Assembly (NCBI GenBank): GCA_003427395.1
Contig: BFEA01000660.1
Location: 210,867 to 239,258, forward strand
Source: Chara braunii
Taxonomy: Eukaryota; Streptophyta; Charophyceae; Charales; Characeae
DNA length: 28,392 bases
Direction: 5' to 3'
The position numbers and the translations under genes are program-made. The notes below the pieces were generated by a model, which was given only the letters and a program-made list of their open reading frames with translations, ran no database searches and had not been told where the DNA came from. Below are positions 7,742-16,691 of the stretch, piece by piece. The first letter of the stretch is position 1. Each line of letters opens with the position of its first letter.

Positions 7742-9040
7742 CACTCCACTGCATCGACTTCGAGATCTTCCACTGCTGTGGTAGGGCAAGAGATGGTAAA
7801 ATCCTCCATTTCAACCACCCTCACCTTACGAACCGCCCCCAGCTGGATTGTAACTGGTGTTCTTGAATCTCTGTTTAACTTACTACTGTCTTCACCCGAA
7901 TAGAATGCCCGGTCATTATAACCGTATGTGGTGCAATTTTGAGTTCACATTCATCTATAATGACCGGGCGTTCTATTCGGGTGAAGACGGCAGCCCCCGG
8001 TTGATCTGTGTCGTACATTTCAGTGGTAAGCCAATCCTCTTGAGGACCCATCCTCTTCTGCACGCGTAACACCACTCTCGGGTCCGACTCATGTTTCCAC
8101 TTGACTCACTCTCCGTACCCCCATTGAGGCCTTTTCTCTGGCAGACACTTCCACTCTGGCGGGATGGAGAGAGGATGTCGTTAAGATTCTCCAACAGTCT
8201 ATGACTCCCTTTGAGTTCTCCCTGAAGGCGCCTTGCTGTTTTCCATTGGCCCTCCTCCGACCAAAGGTGTTTGATCTGCCACACTCCTGTTCTACCCGTG
8301 TCTTGTGACGTTAGCGTTCTTGGTTACCCGTTTTCGTCCTTGAGCCAGTGGTTTGCAGAAGAGGGGCTGGCGTAGGACCTCTTCCCTTGTCTGAGGTTGG
8401 CGTATCCGCGCTGAGAACACTTCCCCCCATAGCTTCATTAACTGCGCCCAGTAGTTGGTTTCTTGGTCATTCATGATGCTGGGGTCTGTCCTGTTCATCT
8501 CCCTACCTGTTTTGGCCCAGTTTTTTTGCAGAGAATCCAAAATAGGCCCGTCATGTTGTGTGGGGTTCTGTACTTGGCCAAACATCTGACCCCATCCAGG
8601 GCTAGAGGCGCCCATGGGAGGTCGTGGTTGGTAAGCAGCTTCACCACCCATTTAGTTTGCAGGGCTGCAACTCTGGGTCCATGATGCCTAATCCTCGCCT
8701 GTCCTTTGTTCGGAGAACATGCTTCCATCCTACTTTCAATCCAGGTGTCTGCTTTTACCAACACCACTAGCACCGGAGGGAGTTAAAAGAAAATTATAAT
8801 AATTAAAAAAATCGGGGTTAGACTGGTTGGCTGTCCATAGGTAGGCTGCTGCCTTTCGTCTCAATTCTTTTTCTGTTTATGATGGAGGAGTGCAGATTGT
8901 TCCCTCGTACCACAGCATGGAGAAGATTGACGCTTTAGGATAAGTGCACGTCCATACAGTAATGTGTATACTGATGACCAGGATCCTAATTTTTGAAGCA
9001 TCTGTGACAGAATTTCAGGTGCCATTGAATGGCGAGGGCC
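7742..9040 (-). pseudogene. LINE ORF2 region downstream of RT (thumb/connection)
   Basis: Pieces in several frames follow the expected order on the minus strand. YLGIII-like and a WSSVYTLLYGRALILKR stretch lie near 9060-8920; this part corresponds to the 'K...W....LS..GR..L.K' block of LINEs. Then comes a VAALQTKWVVKLLTNHDLPW stretch (about 8690-8620), a REEVLRQPLF stretch (about 8360) and WQIKHLW (about 8280). Beyond the hairpin repeat is a VEMEDFTISCPTTAVEDLEV stretch (about 7820-7760). An AT-rich piece at 8780-8815 looks inserted. No single frame spans it. Confidence 0.7.
7888..7988. mobile_element. MITE-like hairpin repeat inserted in the LINE
   Basis: The 33-bp arms 7888-7920 and 7956-7988 are complementary at 32 of 33 positions around a 35-base loop. 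The terminus is GTCTTCACCCG. It interrupts LINE coding sequence on the minus strand. A diverged arm of the same sequence is found at 3557-3595. No transposase and no clear target duplication were seen. It may be a short foldback element or a MITE. Confidence 0.7.
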
Positions 9041-9393
9041 AGCTTCTCTTATAATTATCCCTAGTTATCTCAGCGGTTCAGAGGAGGTCACCCATTGCAT
9101 CGCCTCTGGGAAGGTGACTGGTATCGGACACCCCTTGTCAGGAGCGGTCACCCACCAGCCTACCGTCGTGGACCAATTTATTTCCATCTCTGAGGCTAGC
9201 TGGAAAGTGTGCATTGCTCTTGTCGGTGCTTCAAAAGATGAGTCTGACACTCTTATCAAGACCATTAGGTCGTCCGCGAATAGGATCGTAGTTGGGATAC
9301 CGATTGCCCGGCCCTGCAGTGAGGCGTTGAATCGACGGATCTTTTCTAAGGAAAGAGGCCACCACTTCCATGATAAATAAGAAGATGGGTGCG

Positions 9394-9427
9394 GGTAGGG
9401 GATCTCCTTGGGTAGGGGATCTCCTTG
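9394..9427. repeat. 17-bp tandem duplication in the LINE RT
   Basis: GGTAGGGGATCTCCTTG occurs twice back to back (9394-9410, 9411-9427). On the minus strand this duplicates the QGDPLP-encoding segment and shifts the frame by 17 bases, explaining why the RT is read in two overlapping frames here. Confidence 0.95.
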
Positions 9428-9684
9428 TCTGACCGATCTCGACATTGGGTAGCGTTTCAACAGGTGACCGTTGACTTGCACTTGACCATGAGCATCCCTG
9501 TAGAGCACTTGAATCCACTTTCGAAAGTTGGGCCCAATTCATATAGCTTGCATACATTGTTGCAGAAAACTCCAGTTTACCTGATCGTATGTCTTATCGA
9601 AGTCGAAGAATAGGATTGCTGCGTTGATGCGATTACTATATAATGCACAGACTCCATTAAGGTCCTTACGTTGTCTAGGATGAA

Positions 9685-9688
9685 GCGT
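9685..9688. other. Target site duplication GCGT, left copy
   Basis: GCGT directly precedes the TGTGACG start of the LTR element and is repeated directly after its CGTCACA end at 23000-23003. A 4-bp duplication fits Ty3/gypsy-type integration (4-6 bp is usual for LTR elements). Confidence 0.85.
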
Positions 9689-10494
9689 TGTGACGAACCG
9701 ATTTCCGCATCGCGCGATTTTCTGCGCGGTAGCGACGAGGGGTCCTAAGCTGGGAAGGATGGGCCAATTACGGGAGATTGGGATGGATGGGAAATTGCAT
9801 CGGTGTCCTCGCTTCTTCGTCTTTTTGTGACGGTTCCTTTCGGATGGCTGGTTCAGACCCGGCCGGGCCCCGGGACGATCGATTGGTTGATTGGCTGTAT
9901 GGCTGGCGCGCTGTCATGCGCGCGATAAATAAATGTTGGCGTCGCTTCTTCTGTTTCGGTTTCGGACTTTTTGGGCGCGGACAACGCGCGGGAATTTTGC
10001 TTCGTTCTTTTCGATTCTTCTTTTGAATTTCGCTTTCGAATTTCCTTTTGGATTTTGTCGAGCCTCTATGGCTCTCCGGACTTCGGATTTTCTTTCGGAA
10101 TTTGCGTTTTACCTCTTTTTGCATTAGATAGGAACTTAGGAATTTAGGAAATTGAAATTTCTTTTTGTGCGCGTTGTTTTTCGCCTGCGCGCTTCTTTTT
10201 GCGGCTGCGCCGCGCCGGAGTTCTGATTAGCCGGCGCCCTTAATCTTGTGTGTAACTGTAATTTAGGCGGGCGCCATTGTAACTGTATCTTTCTTCTTGA
10301 ACTTCGCCCTTCCCGCCCTTCTTCTCTTTCTTTTTGCTGCGTCTTGGTAGCCGCGGTCTGCATGATCGGATCGATGCGTGGAGAGTGGCTACGTCCCCCA
10401 CACCGCGATCTGGCCATGCAGACGTAGGCAATCCCTCCCCCTTCTCTCCTCCCGAGTTCTTGTAATTCCGTGTTCTTTGTGCATGCATGCACGC

Positions 10495-10500
10495 TATAAA
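10495..10500 (+). promoter_or_regulatory. Candidate TATA box of the 5' LTR
   Basis: TATAAA lies just downstream of GCATGCATGC (10481-10490), an RY-type motif, and both are conserved in the 3' LTR (TATAAA at 21232-21237). A second TATATAAA is at 10844-10851. One of these probably sets the LTR transcription start. Confidence 0.5.
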
Positions 10501-11384
10501 TTCCAGCTGTGCGATTAGATAGCTCTCTTAACCGGTTCTTGGAAGCTCGGGGTAGCGCCATCAGTAAGGGTCAGGTCACGAGCGAAGTAAGAGGTGAGTG
10601 AAGTGGGAGTCGGGCGACCCGACGAGCTGGTGCCGAACGCGCGGGGTTGACGCGGGCCACGACGGACTGTGGGCGCGGGCGAGCCTGACGGGTGCGGGAG
10701 GACTAAGCGGGGTAACGACTTCATGGGTTGGTGCGCGACGACGGACTGTCCGCATCGGGGAGAGAGAGAGAGAGGAAGAGGGAGATGAGGTTGATGGACG
10801 CGGATTTGCTGTTTCTTTTATCTTTTCCCCCTCTTTGCTTTTGTATATAAATTTTGATCTCGGCTCAGGGTGCTTCGCTCGTTCTTTTCTTTTGTTTTTC
10901 GGAATCCTGACTTGGTTTCGGCCCACACTCGTTCTTGTCGATTTCAATTCCGGATACTATGTATTGTATTGAATGAATGGATGAATGGATGAATGTACAT
11001 GATCTTTTGCTGTTGATTGTCGTCTTGATACACTCATGAGGATAATAGGGAGGTTCGCGTAATTCTCACTATTATTGTTGTCCTTTTGATCCGTTGTTAT
11101 TGCTGCAAATGCGCAGTAGCACCTTGCATGATCAGGAATGGTTGCGTGTGTAAAATGATTAGGTGAATGGGTAGCTGGCTGCCCGGAAACTCGCGGGGAC
11201 GCGTGTAAATGCGATCTGATCTGCACACTTACACGTGTCCACGCGTGTCGATTCGTAACCACCCCCGCATGAACGGGCTAACGGTTGCGGGAAGAGTGAC
11301 TGATTGGGTGTGTGCGATAGCCATTCGGCGTCTGCAGCAAAGCGATCATCCTGTATGAACACGTGTAAGTGCGATCCAATTCGC

Positions 11385-12169
11385 NNNNNNNNNNNNNNNN
11401 NNNNNNNNNNNNNNNNNNNNNNNNNNNNNNNNNNNNNNNNNNNNNNNNNNNNNNNNNNNNNNNNNNNNNNNNNNNNNNNNNNNNNNNNNNNNNNNNNNNN
11501 NNNNNNNNNNNNNNNNNNNNNNNNNNNNNNNNNNNNNNNNNNNNNNNNNNNNNNNNNNNNNNNNNNNNNNNNNNNNNNNNNNNNNNNNNNNNNNNNNNNN
11601 NNNNNNNNNNNNNNNNNNNNNNNNNNNNNNNNNNNNNNNNNNNNNNNNNNNNNNNNNNNNNNNNNNNNNNNNNNNNNNNNNNNNNNNNNNNNNNNNNNNN
11701 NNNNNNNNNNNNNNNNNNNNNNNNNNNNNNNNNNNNNNNNNNNNNNNNNNNNNNNNNNNNNNNNNNNNNNNNNNNNNNNNNNNNNNNNNNNNNNNNNNNN
11801 NNNNNNNNNNNNNNNNNNNNNNNNNNNNNNNNNNNNNNNNNNNNNNNNNNNNNNNNNNNNNNNNNNNNNNNNNNNNNNNNNNNNNNNNNNNNNNNNNNNN
11901 NNNNNNNNNNNNNNNNNNNNNNNNNNNNNNNNNNNNNNNNNNNNNNNNNNNNNNNNNNNNNNNNNNNNNNNNNNNNNNNNNNNNNNNNNNNNNNNNNNNN
12001 NNNNNNNNNNNNNNNNNNNNNNNNNNNNNNNNNNNNNNNNNNNNNNNNNNNNNNNNNNNNNNNNNNNNNNNNNNNNNNNNNNNNNNNNNNNNNNNNNNNN
12101 NNNNNNNNNNNNNNNNNNNNNNNNNNNNNNNNNNNNNNNNNNNNNNNNNNNNNNNNNNNNNNNNNNNNN
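11385..12169. other. Assembly gap (785 N) inside the 5' LTR
   Basis: Only N is present. By alignment the missing part corresponds to 22143-22869 of the 3' LTR (727 bp), so the gap estimate is close to the expected size. Reading frames drawn across it are meaningless. Confidence 0.98.
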
Positions 12170-12287
12170 GATCTCAGTTCTGACCTGGGACTCCACCCCC
12201 ACTTTCCCAAAAATCCTTGGCACACCCCTTTTCGCACTTCCAGGCCCACATCCTACTCCGATCAGGAAGTCGCGTCGGGCGTGAGGT

Positions 12288-12300
12288 TGGTATCGGAGCC
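12288..12300 (+). promoter_or_regulatory. Primer-binding site for initiator Met-tRNA
   Basis: TGGTATCGGAGCC differs by one base from TGGTATCAGAGC, the standard plant LTR-element PBS complementary to the 3' end of initiator Met-tRNA. It primes minus-strand DNA synthesis. Here it abuts the truncated end of the 5' LTR without the usual CA. Confidence 0.85.
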
Positions 12301-12441
12301 CGACACGTGGCCGGGTTATAAGGACTAACGGCGCGATAATTGAGCGATCTGGTTAACCGAGGGCGACCTCGACCCCGGAACGCGCATAGACGCGACCCCG
12401 TCATCACCCGAAGTAGATCGGCTAATCGACGGGCAGCCAAC

Positions 12442-13140
12442 ATGAACGCTAATCTATAGAATCCGAATCCGCAGCAGAATGCTAATCAACAACAAAATCC
12501 TAATCAACCCCCACCACGAGCACGGGCCCCCATGACGCCACCCGATCTCTATTTATTTGATCCGGCGCATCATCTTGCTGGAGCGTGGCTAGCTACGCTC
12601 CGAGCACAGCAGTATGATGACAACGAAGCTCAGGTGAACATCCCCGCTCGATTGGGAGGGGACGCCCATCATTGGTTTAGCACCTATGTATGGGTGGATC
12701 TTCCAACTTTCGAGCGAGATTTTTTGAACCGATTTGATTACGTCCACCCAGAGCAAGCATTCTTCATGATTAAGGACCGAGTTCAAAAACCTCTCGAGTC
12801 TATTGCAGAATATCGAAATCGGTTCTACCGAATGTTTGTGAAAACTGAGCGGGGCGAGCAAGTAGGGAGAGATTTGTTTATCGATGGACTTCGCAGTCGA
12901 ACAATAAGGGCGAAACTGCGAAAACAGTTCTTCCCCATCAATCACATGCTGCAACAGATTATGGCGGCTGCAGAGGAAATGGAACGGAAGTTCGCGGCGA
13001 GTTTCGTAGAAGGAGAAGACTATCCTAAGGAAGGAGACTCGTCCGAACTTGCGAGGGCAAAAGCCGAGTTGGCATCGTTGCAAATAAGTTCGAAAACATG
13101 GGGTTCGTATCAGGCCCTGTTACCTATCTGGAACAAATAG
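12442..13140 (+). pseudogene. gag: gag: capsid part, with an early stop codon
   Basis: The likely start is ATG 12442; in the same frame, codon 6 is TAG (12457-12459), probably a decayed CAG, followed by an Asn/Gln/Pro-rich N-terminus. From 12532 the frame is open for 202 codons. It shows the Retrotrans_gag pattern: GDAHHWFSTY, then LPTFERDFLNRFDY, then ESIAEYRNRFYRM. The product would form the virus-like particle shell. The frame ends at 13140; the nucleocapsid part is found in the next frame, overlapping by 43 bp. Loss of one frame near 13080 by an indel is more likely than programmed shifting, because no classical slippery site is seen. Confidence 0.85.
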
Positions 13141-15230
13141 CCGCTAAACGATCGAACCCGAGTGTGATCACGAGCACCCCCGTTCCTGTGATGCCAGCAC
13201 CTATAATGACAACACCCCCGCCACCGATTGAGAACCCTGCAAGGTTGAACGAATCGACCGCCATTTTAGAACTGACCAAAACACTAGTTAGCCTGATCCA
13301 AGAAAGCAAAAAGGAACAACGAGAGCATAATGCTCGGTTGGAAACCATGATGAGGAATATGCGGCCCATCGCAGTACGCGCCGCCCCGATCCAACAAGGA
13401 TTGGCTCCGGCACCTGTTCTCAGAGGGGCCGCGAGCAATCTGAAAGTCTGTTATGCATGCCATCAGCCTGGGCATCTAGCTCGAGATTGTCCCCATCGAC
13501 CCCCACAACCGAGGGTCGGGGTCGCTTCAATGGCAGCGGCTCCCATCGCTAACGGACCTGGACGGGTAGGAGCCCTGATGGACGAAATGGAAGGAGGGAG
13601 TGCGATAACCACCACGGAAGAGGTCGCCGAGCTCATCCCGTTAGACCAGTATGTATCGCTTGGTTATCCGGGGCTTGGAATGATTGGAACGATCAGACCT
13701 GCGCCGGCACAAAAAGAAGTGGCGGAATGGCGACCTTCTCCAAGAGAGATGGAGTCGGGAGGACCCACCTTCGTCACTGGAGAAATCGACGTGTTGAACA
13801 TCATCCGAGCCTTGGACCATCGGATTCCACTTCCGATCGGTCATTTGCTCTCGATCTCAGAACAAGCCAATGAGCGAATGCTACAGCACTGCAAGGCGAA
13901 CCGAAAGCGATCCCCCTTCGCCCGAACAGCGAACGCGAAAGCTAAAAACCCCACGCCAGACGAAAATGTAGATGACGCTTCGGATCCGATACGGGTAGGA
14001 TTAATCCAGAAAGACGATCATTTCCTGCGGATTAAACCCATCCCTTGGAAATCTGCGGAATGCGACATTGAGATATGGGGAATTCCGTACAATGTCATCA
14101 TCGATTCGGGAGCTGCTGTTTTGGCTATTTCGCTACGGGTAGTTCATAGGGCGGGCAGGAGAAACGATCTAATCATGCTTACGAAAAAGGATCAGCTCGT
14201 TTTGGCAGACGAAGAAAAGATCAAAACAGTGGGACGAATGACCAATGTCGCTTTTCGATTAGGAAAGGTGCATGCGTTGGGAGATGTCGTGGTGTTAGAC
14301 GTAAACACTTACGATGTCCTTTTCGGCCTCCCCGCTCTTGTGGCGTTACGAGCAAATCTGGACTTCGAGCGACGGTCGATTATCCTCCGAAATACGGGAG
14401 GAAAACCCTATGCTGTACCTATGAGGCTGACTCTTCTTACTACCACCAACACAGTCCCGCGAGTCTCTCCGATGATAGTGGGAACTCTTCGCATGATCAC
14501 TTGGGAAAACTCCGCAGACGATGAGCCATTATCAAAGGATGTGGATAGCAATGACGAAAATGATCCGGTAATTCTGGAACTAGCACGACAACGCATTTAT
14601 TACCCGCCGCCTAGAACGATCGCAAGAACAATGCATCTAACTAGTCGAAGGGTACAAAGGACCCAGACAATGATTTTGGGTGAACCCCTCGTACAGATCT
14701 CAAGGATGGTTGATTCTTTGGAACCCCCTCAGACCCTGTACGAAGGAACAACCCCTCTTCTCGCACGACACAACGACAAGAGATCTTTTTGCGACATCAC
14801 GGGCCTACCACGATCTTTGCTGCCACCCGCAAAAGAAGTACGATTGTTACGCCTGGGGGCGGAGGTCAGTTCTTTGGAACCCCCTGGGCATTTCGAGATA
14901 GAATCAGATGGGCTCGGAATTAAGATCGCAACTAAACCCGTATCGTGGCAAGATATCTGCAATGGTATCACCCCCGAAGGACACGTGGCCATCTGGGAGG
15001 AAGATGCCCAGATGATGGCCAAGGTGTTCTCCTGGCGATCGGACCATTCGTTTATCTATGCGCCACAACCCGAGGCGGCGAAACAAGCACGCACGAAGCA
15101 GATCGACGTACGGATCTGGGATCAGCCTTATGAATTGCACGTCCCGCAGTACGTACCTGATGAGATTCATCGTTTGATTGCGGACATTCTGACGGAATAT
15201 CAGGGAGCGATTAGTTGTAACGGACACTGA
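13098..15230 (+). CDS. gag nucleocapsid, aspartic protease and long linker
   Basis: A 710-codon open frame. Its N-terminal part continues gag and carries a zinc knuckle CYACHQPGHLARDC (13449-13490, C-x2-C-x4-H-x4-C) that binds genomic RNA. The retropepsin-like protease has IIDSGAAVLAIS, with the catalytic Asp at 14103-14105 (residue about 336), and the downstream DVLFGLP flap-end motif near 14312. It would cleave the polyprotein. About 260 residues with no recognised domain then lead to the RT start, longer than the usual protease-RT connection. The frame ends with TGA at 15228-15230 where the RT starts in another frame, so an indel near 15215 separates them. The start codon given is just the first in frame, not a true translation start. 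Confidence 0.85.
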   Translation: MGFVSGPVTYLEQIAAKRSNPSVITSTPVPVMPAPIMTTPPPPIENPARLNESTAILELTKTLVSLIQESKKEQREHNARLETMMRNMRPIAVRAAPIQQGLAPAPVLRGAASNLKVCYACHQPGHLARDCPHRPPQPRVGVASMAAAPIANGPGRVGALMDEMEGGSAITTTEEVAELIPLDQYVSLGYPGLGMIGTIRPAPAQKEVAEWRPSPREMESGGPTFVTGEIDVLNIIRALDHRIPLPIGHLLSISEQANERMLQHCKANRKRSPFARTANAKAKNPTPDENVDDASDPIRVGLIQKDDHFLRIKPIPWKSAECDIEIWGIPYNVIIDSGAAVLAISLRVVHRAGRRNDLIMLTKKDQLVLADEEKIKTVGRMTNVAFRLGKVHALGDVVVLDVNTYDVLFGLPALVALRANLDFERRSIILRNTGGKPYAVPMRLTLLTTTNTVPRVSPMIVGTLRMITWENSADDEPLSKDVDSNDENDPVILELARQRIYYPPPRTIARTMHLTSRRVQRTQTMILGEPLVQISRMVDSLEPPQTLYEGTTPLLARHNDKRSFCDITGLPRSLLPPAKEVRLLRLGAEVSSLEPPGHFEIESDGLGIKIATKPVSWQDICNGITPEGHVAIWEEDAQMMAKVFSWRSDHSFIYAPQPEAAKQARTKQIDVRIWDQPYELHVPQYVPDEIHRLIADILTEYQGAISCNGH

Positions 15231-15966
15231 CATCGGCTTATCGTTGGTCATACAACACAAGATCCAGACAGGAAACCATCCCCCGGTCCATTGCAAACCC
15301 TATAGATACTCCCTAACTTAACAAAAGGGCAGCCTTGCAACGAATTAGGGAATTTGAAGCTAATGGGTGGATTGAACCGGCTACGGGACCATGGTCATTC
15401 CCCTTGGTACTGGTGCCGATGAAGAACGGATCGATCCGCATATGCATCGATTATCGCAAACTGAATGACATCACGTCAACAAGACACGGCTGACTCAGGG
15501 AATGATCAACTTCTGCGTGATCGTGTACATGGATGATATCCTTATCTACTCGGAGACCTATCATGGACATGCGCAGCACATCGAATGGACGTTGGGAGCA
15601 CTAAGGGATGCTGGATTCAAGGTTGCACTTGAGAAGAGCGAATTTTTCCTCTCGGAAATTTTGTTCTTGGGGTACGTAGTGACACGTGGAGGGCTGCGAC
15701 CGGATTCAAGGAAAGTTGCGGCCGTAAAAGAAGCCCCAGTTCCCACGTCGCTGACGCAGGTTCGAGCCTTCTTAGGCCTGGCATCATACTACCGTCGTTT
15801 TATTAAAGGTTTTGCGGCGATTGCTCGGCCTCTCACGAACCTGCTTCGGAAGGACCAGCCTCTGCAGTGGGACTCTAAGTGCGAGCAGGCCTTTGACACA
15901 CTCAAGGAATCCCTGGCCACCACACCAATTTTGATCCGGCCAGACCCTACCAATTCATTCTTATAA
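15220..15966 (+). pseudogene. pol: Reverse transcriptase, missing the motif A block
   Basis: Segments in order: DIGLSLVIQHKIQTGNHPP and KPYRYSL (frame of 15229), then after a shift near 15315 GWIEPATGPWSFPLVLVPM and CIDYRKLNDIT. Then, in the first frame again, QGMINFCVIVYMDDILIYS (YMDD catalytic motif, about 15496-15550). This is followed by LGYVVTRGGLRPD and VRAFLGLASYYRRFIKGF, typical of the RT-RNase H connection. Between DIT (about 15475) and QGMIN (about 15496), Ty3/gypsy RTs normally have about 90 residues, including motif A with a catalytic Asp and the MPFGL..AP block. All of it is gone, so the enzyme cannot work. Confidence 0.9.
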
Positions 15967-16448
15967 CGGACTGGCAACCGGAAGCGATCTCCACCATTCT
16001 AGCGCAGAAGGGGAACGATGGTCGCGAACACATCATCGAGTACGCGTCACGAACGGTGCCAGACGAACGAAGGAATGACTCAGCAACACAAGGCGGATGC
16101 TATGCAGTAGTCTGGGGAATCCAGCACTTCCATCCGTATCTCTACGGACAGAAGTTCCGCCTCATGACGGATCATGAGCCCCTGCTGGCCTTGAAGAAGC
16201 TCACTAATTACACCGGCATAATTGGTCGATGGGCGGTACGTTTGCAGGAATACGACTTCGACATCATCCATCGGAAGGCAAAAAGACACGGCAACGTGGA
16301 CGGACTGACACGTCTGCATCGACCCGCTAAAGTACCTAAGGGCGAGGAAATCACTCCGTGGAAGGAGTCAGAGCCGGCGAACGGGCCTAAGTACGAACAA
16401 GTGGCAGTTCTCCCACGTGGCAAGAAGCAGACCGGTGGCAATGGGTGA
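15945..16448 (+). pseudogene. RNase H domain of pol
   Basis: After a frameshift near 15962 the frame reads ILITDWQPEAISTILAQKG, then HIIEYASRTVPDERRN, then CYAVVWGIQHFHPYLYG, then FRLMTDHEPLLALKKL. This is the RT-associated RNase H fold of Ty3/gypsy elements, which degrades RNA in RNA/DNA hybrids. The first acidic residue (TDW) and the TDH Asp are present. The block usually reading EGEC/EREC here reads TQGGC, so the catalytic Glu seems to be lost. The frame stops at TGA 16446-16448. Confidence 0.85.
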
Positions 16449-16500
16449 CGGAGGTAATCTCGTAACCCCTCTTTCTCCCCTCTCCTCCTCATCTCTTCTC

Positions 16501-16691
16501 TCCCTGGCTGATAAATTTTGTTATTTTTGCGAGGTGATTTCTCGCGTATATTCTGTCTTCATGCGTCCTAACGGGAAGGCTACGTCGATTGGGTAGATTG
16601 TCGGCAGTGTGTCGCACGAGCCCATCGCTCTTGCATCCAGTATTGGAGCAGCGATAGACCCTGGTTGTGCCCTTTGTGCCGAACCGATAAG
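16501..16691 (+). pseudogene. PHD-type C4HC3 zinc finger within pol
   Basis: Cys pairs and His fit the PHD pattern. FCYFCE (C-x2-C, 16519-16530) is in one frame. About 22 codons later, after one frameshift, comes WVDCRQCVARAHRSC (16590-16634: C-x2-C-x4-H-x2-C), then 11 residues and WLCPLC (16662-16679: W-x-C-x2-C). The Trp two residues before the last Cys pair and the W-V-x-C context are typical of PHD fingers, which often read histone H3 tails. It lies between RNase H and the integrase HHCC finger, which is separately present downstream. A RING-type C3HC4 fits less well. A role in chromatin-guided integration is inference. Confidence 0.65.

Larger units (their letters stand above)
9041..9688 (-). 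pseudogene. LINE reverse transcriptase core (C-terminal half)
   Basis: The minus strand reads FILDNVRTLMESVHY, then AAILFFDFDKTYDQVNWSF (motif A, with the catalytic Asp in FDFDKTYD), then SVRQGDPL, then TTILFADDLMVL (motif C, FADD). These are textbook non-LTR RT motifs in the correct order. Reading them requires at least three frame changes; one is explained by the 17-bp duplication at 9394-9427. The sequence is cut at 9688 exactly where the LTR element begins, and its upstream half is at 23000 and beyond. Confidence 0.9.
9689..12287 (+). repeat. 5' LTR (end truncated, with assembly gap)
   Basis: It matches the 3' LTR from TGTGACGAACC to GTGAGGT. The final 12 bases present in the 3' LTR (TGGGGCGTCACA) are missing, and the sequence passes straight into the PBS. 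Compared with the 3' LTR it lacks a ~26-bp insertion near 10995 and has several small indels. Positions 11385-12169 are unknown bases. Confidence 0.9.

Noticed and set aside
11159-12328. Long reading frames across the N block
   Set aside because: They consist almost wholly of unknown bases in an assembly gap; only LTR sequence flanks it.
12589-13083. 164-codon minus-strand ORF opposite gag
   Set aside because: It is a shadow of the gag frame; the plus strand carries recognisable gag motifs.
13080-13140. Programmed gag-pol frameshift
   Set aside because: The shift splits gag itself between capsid and zinc knuckle, and no classical slippery heptamer is seen; a decay indel fits better.
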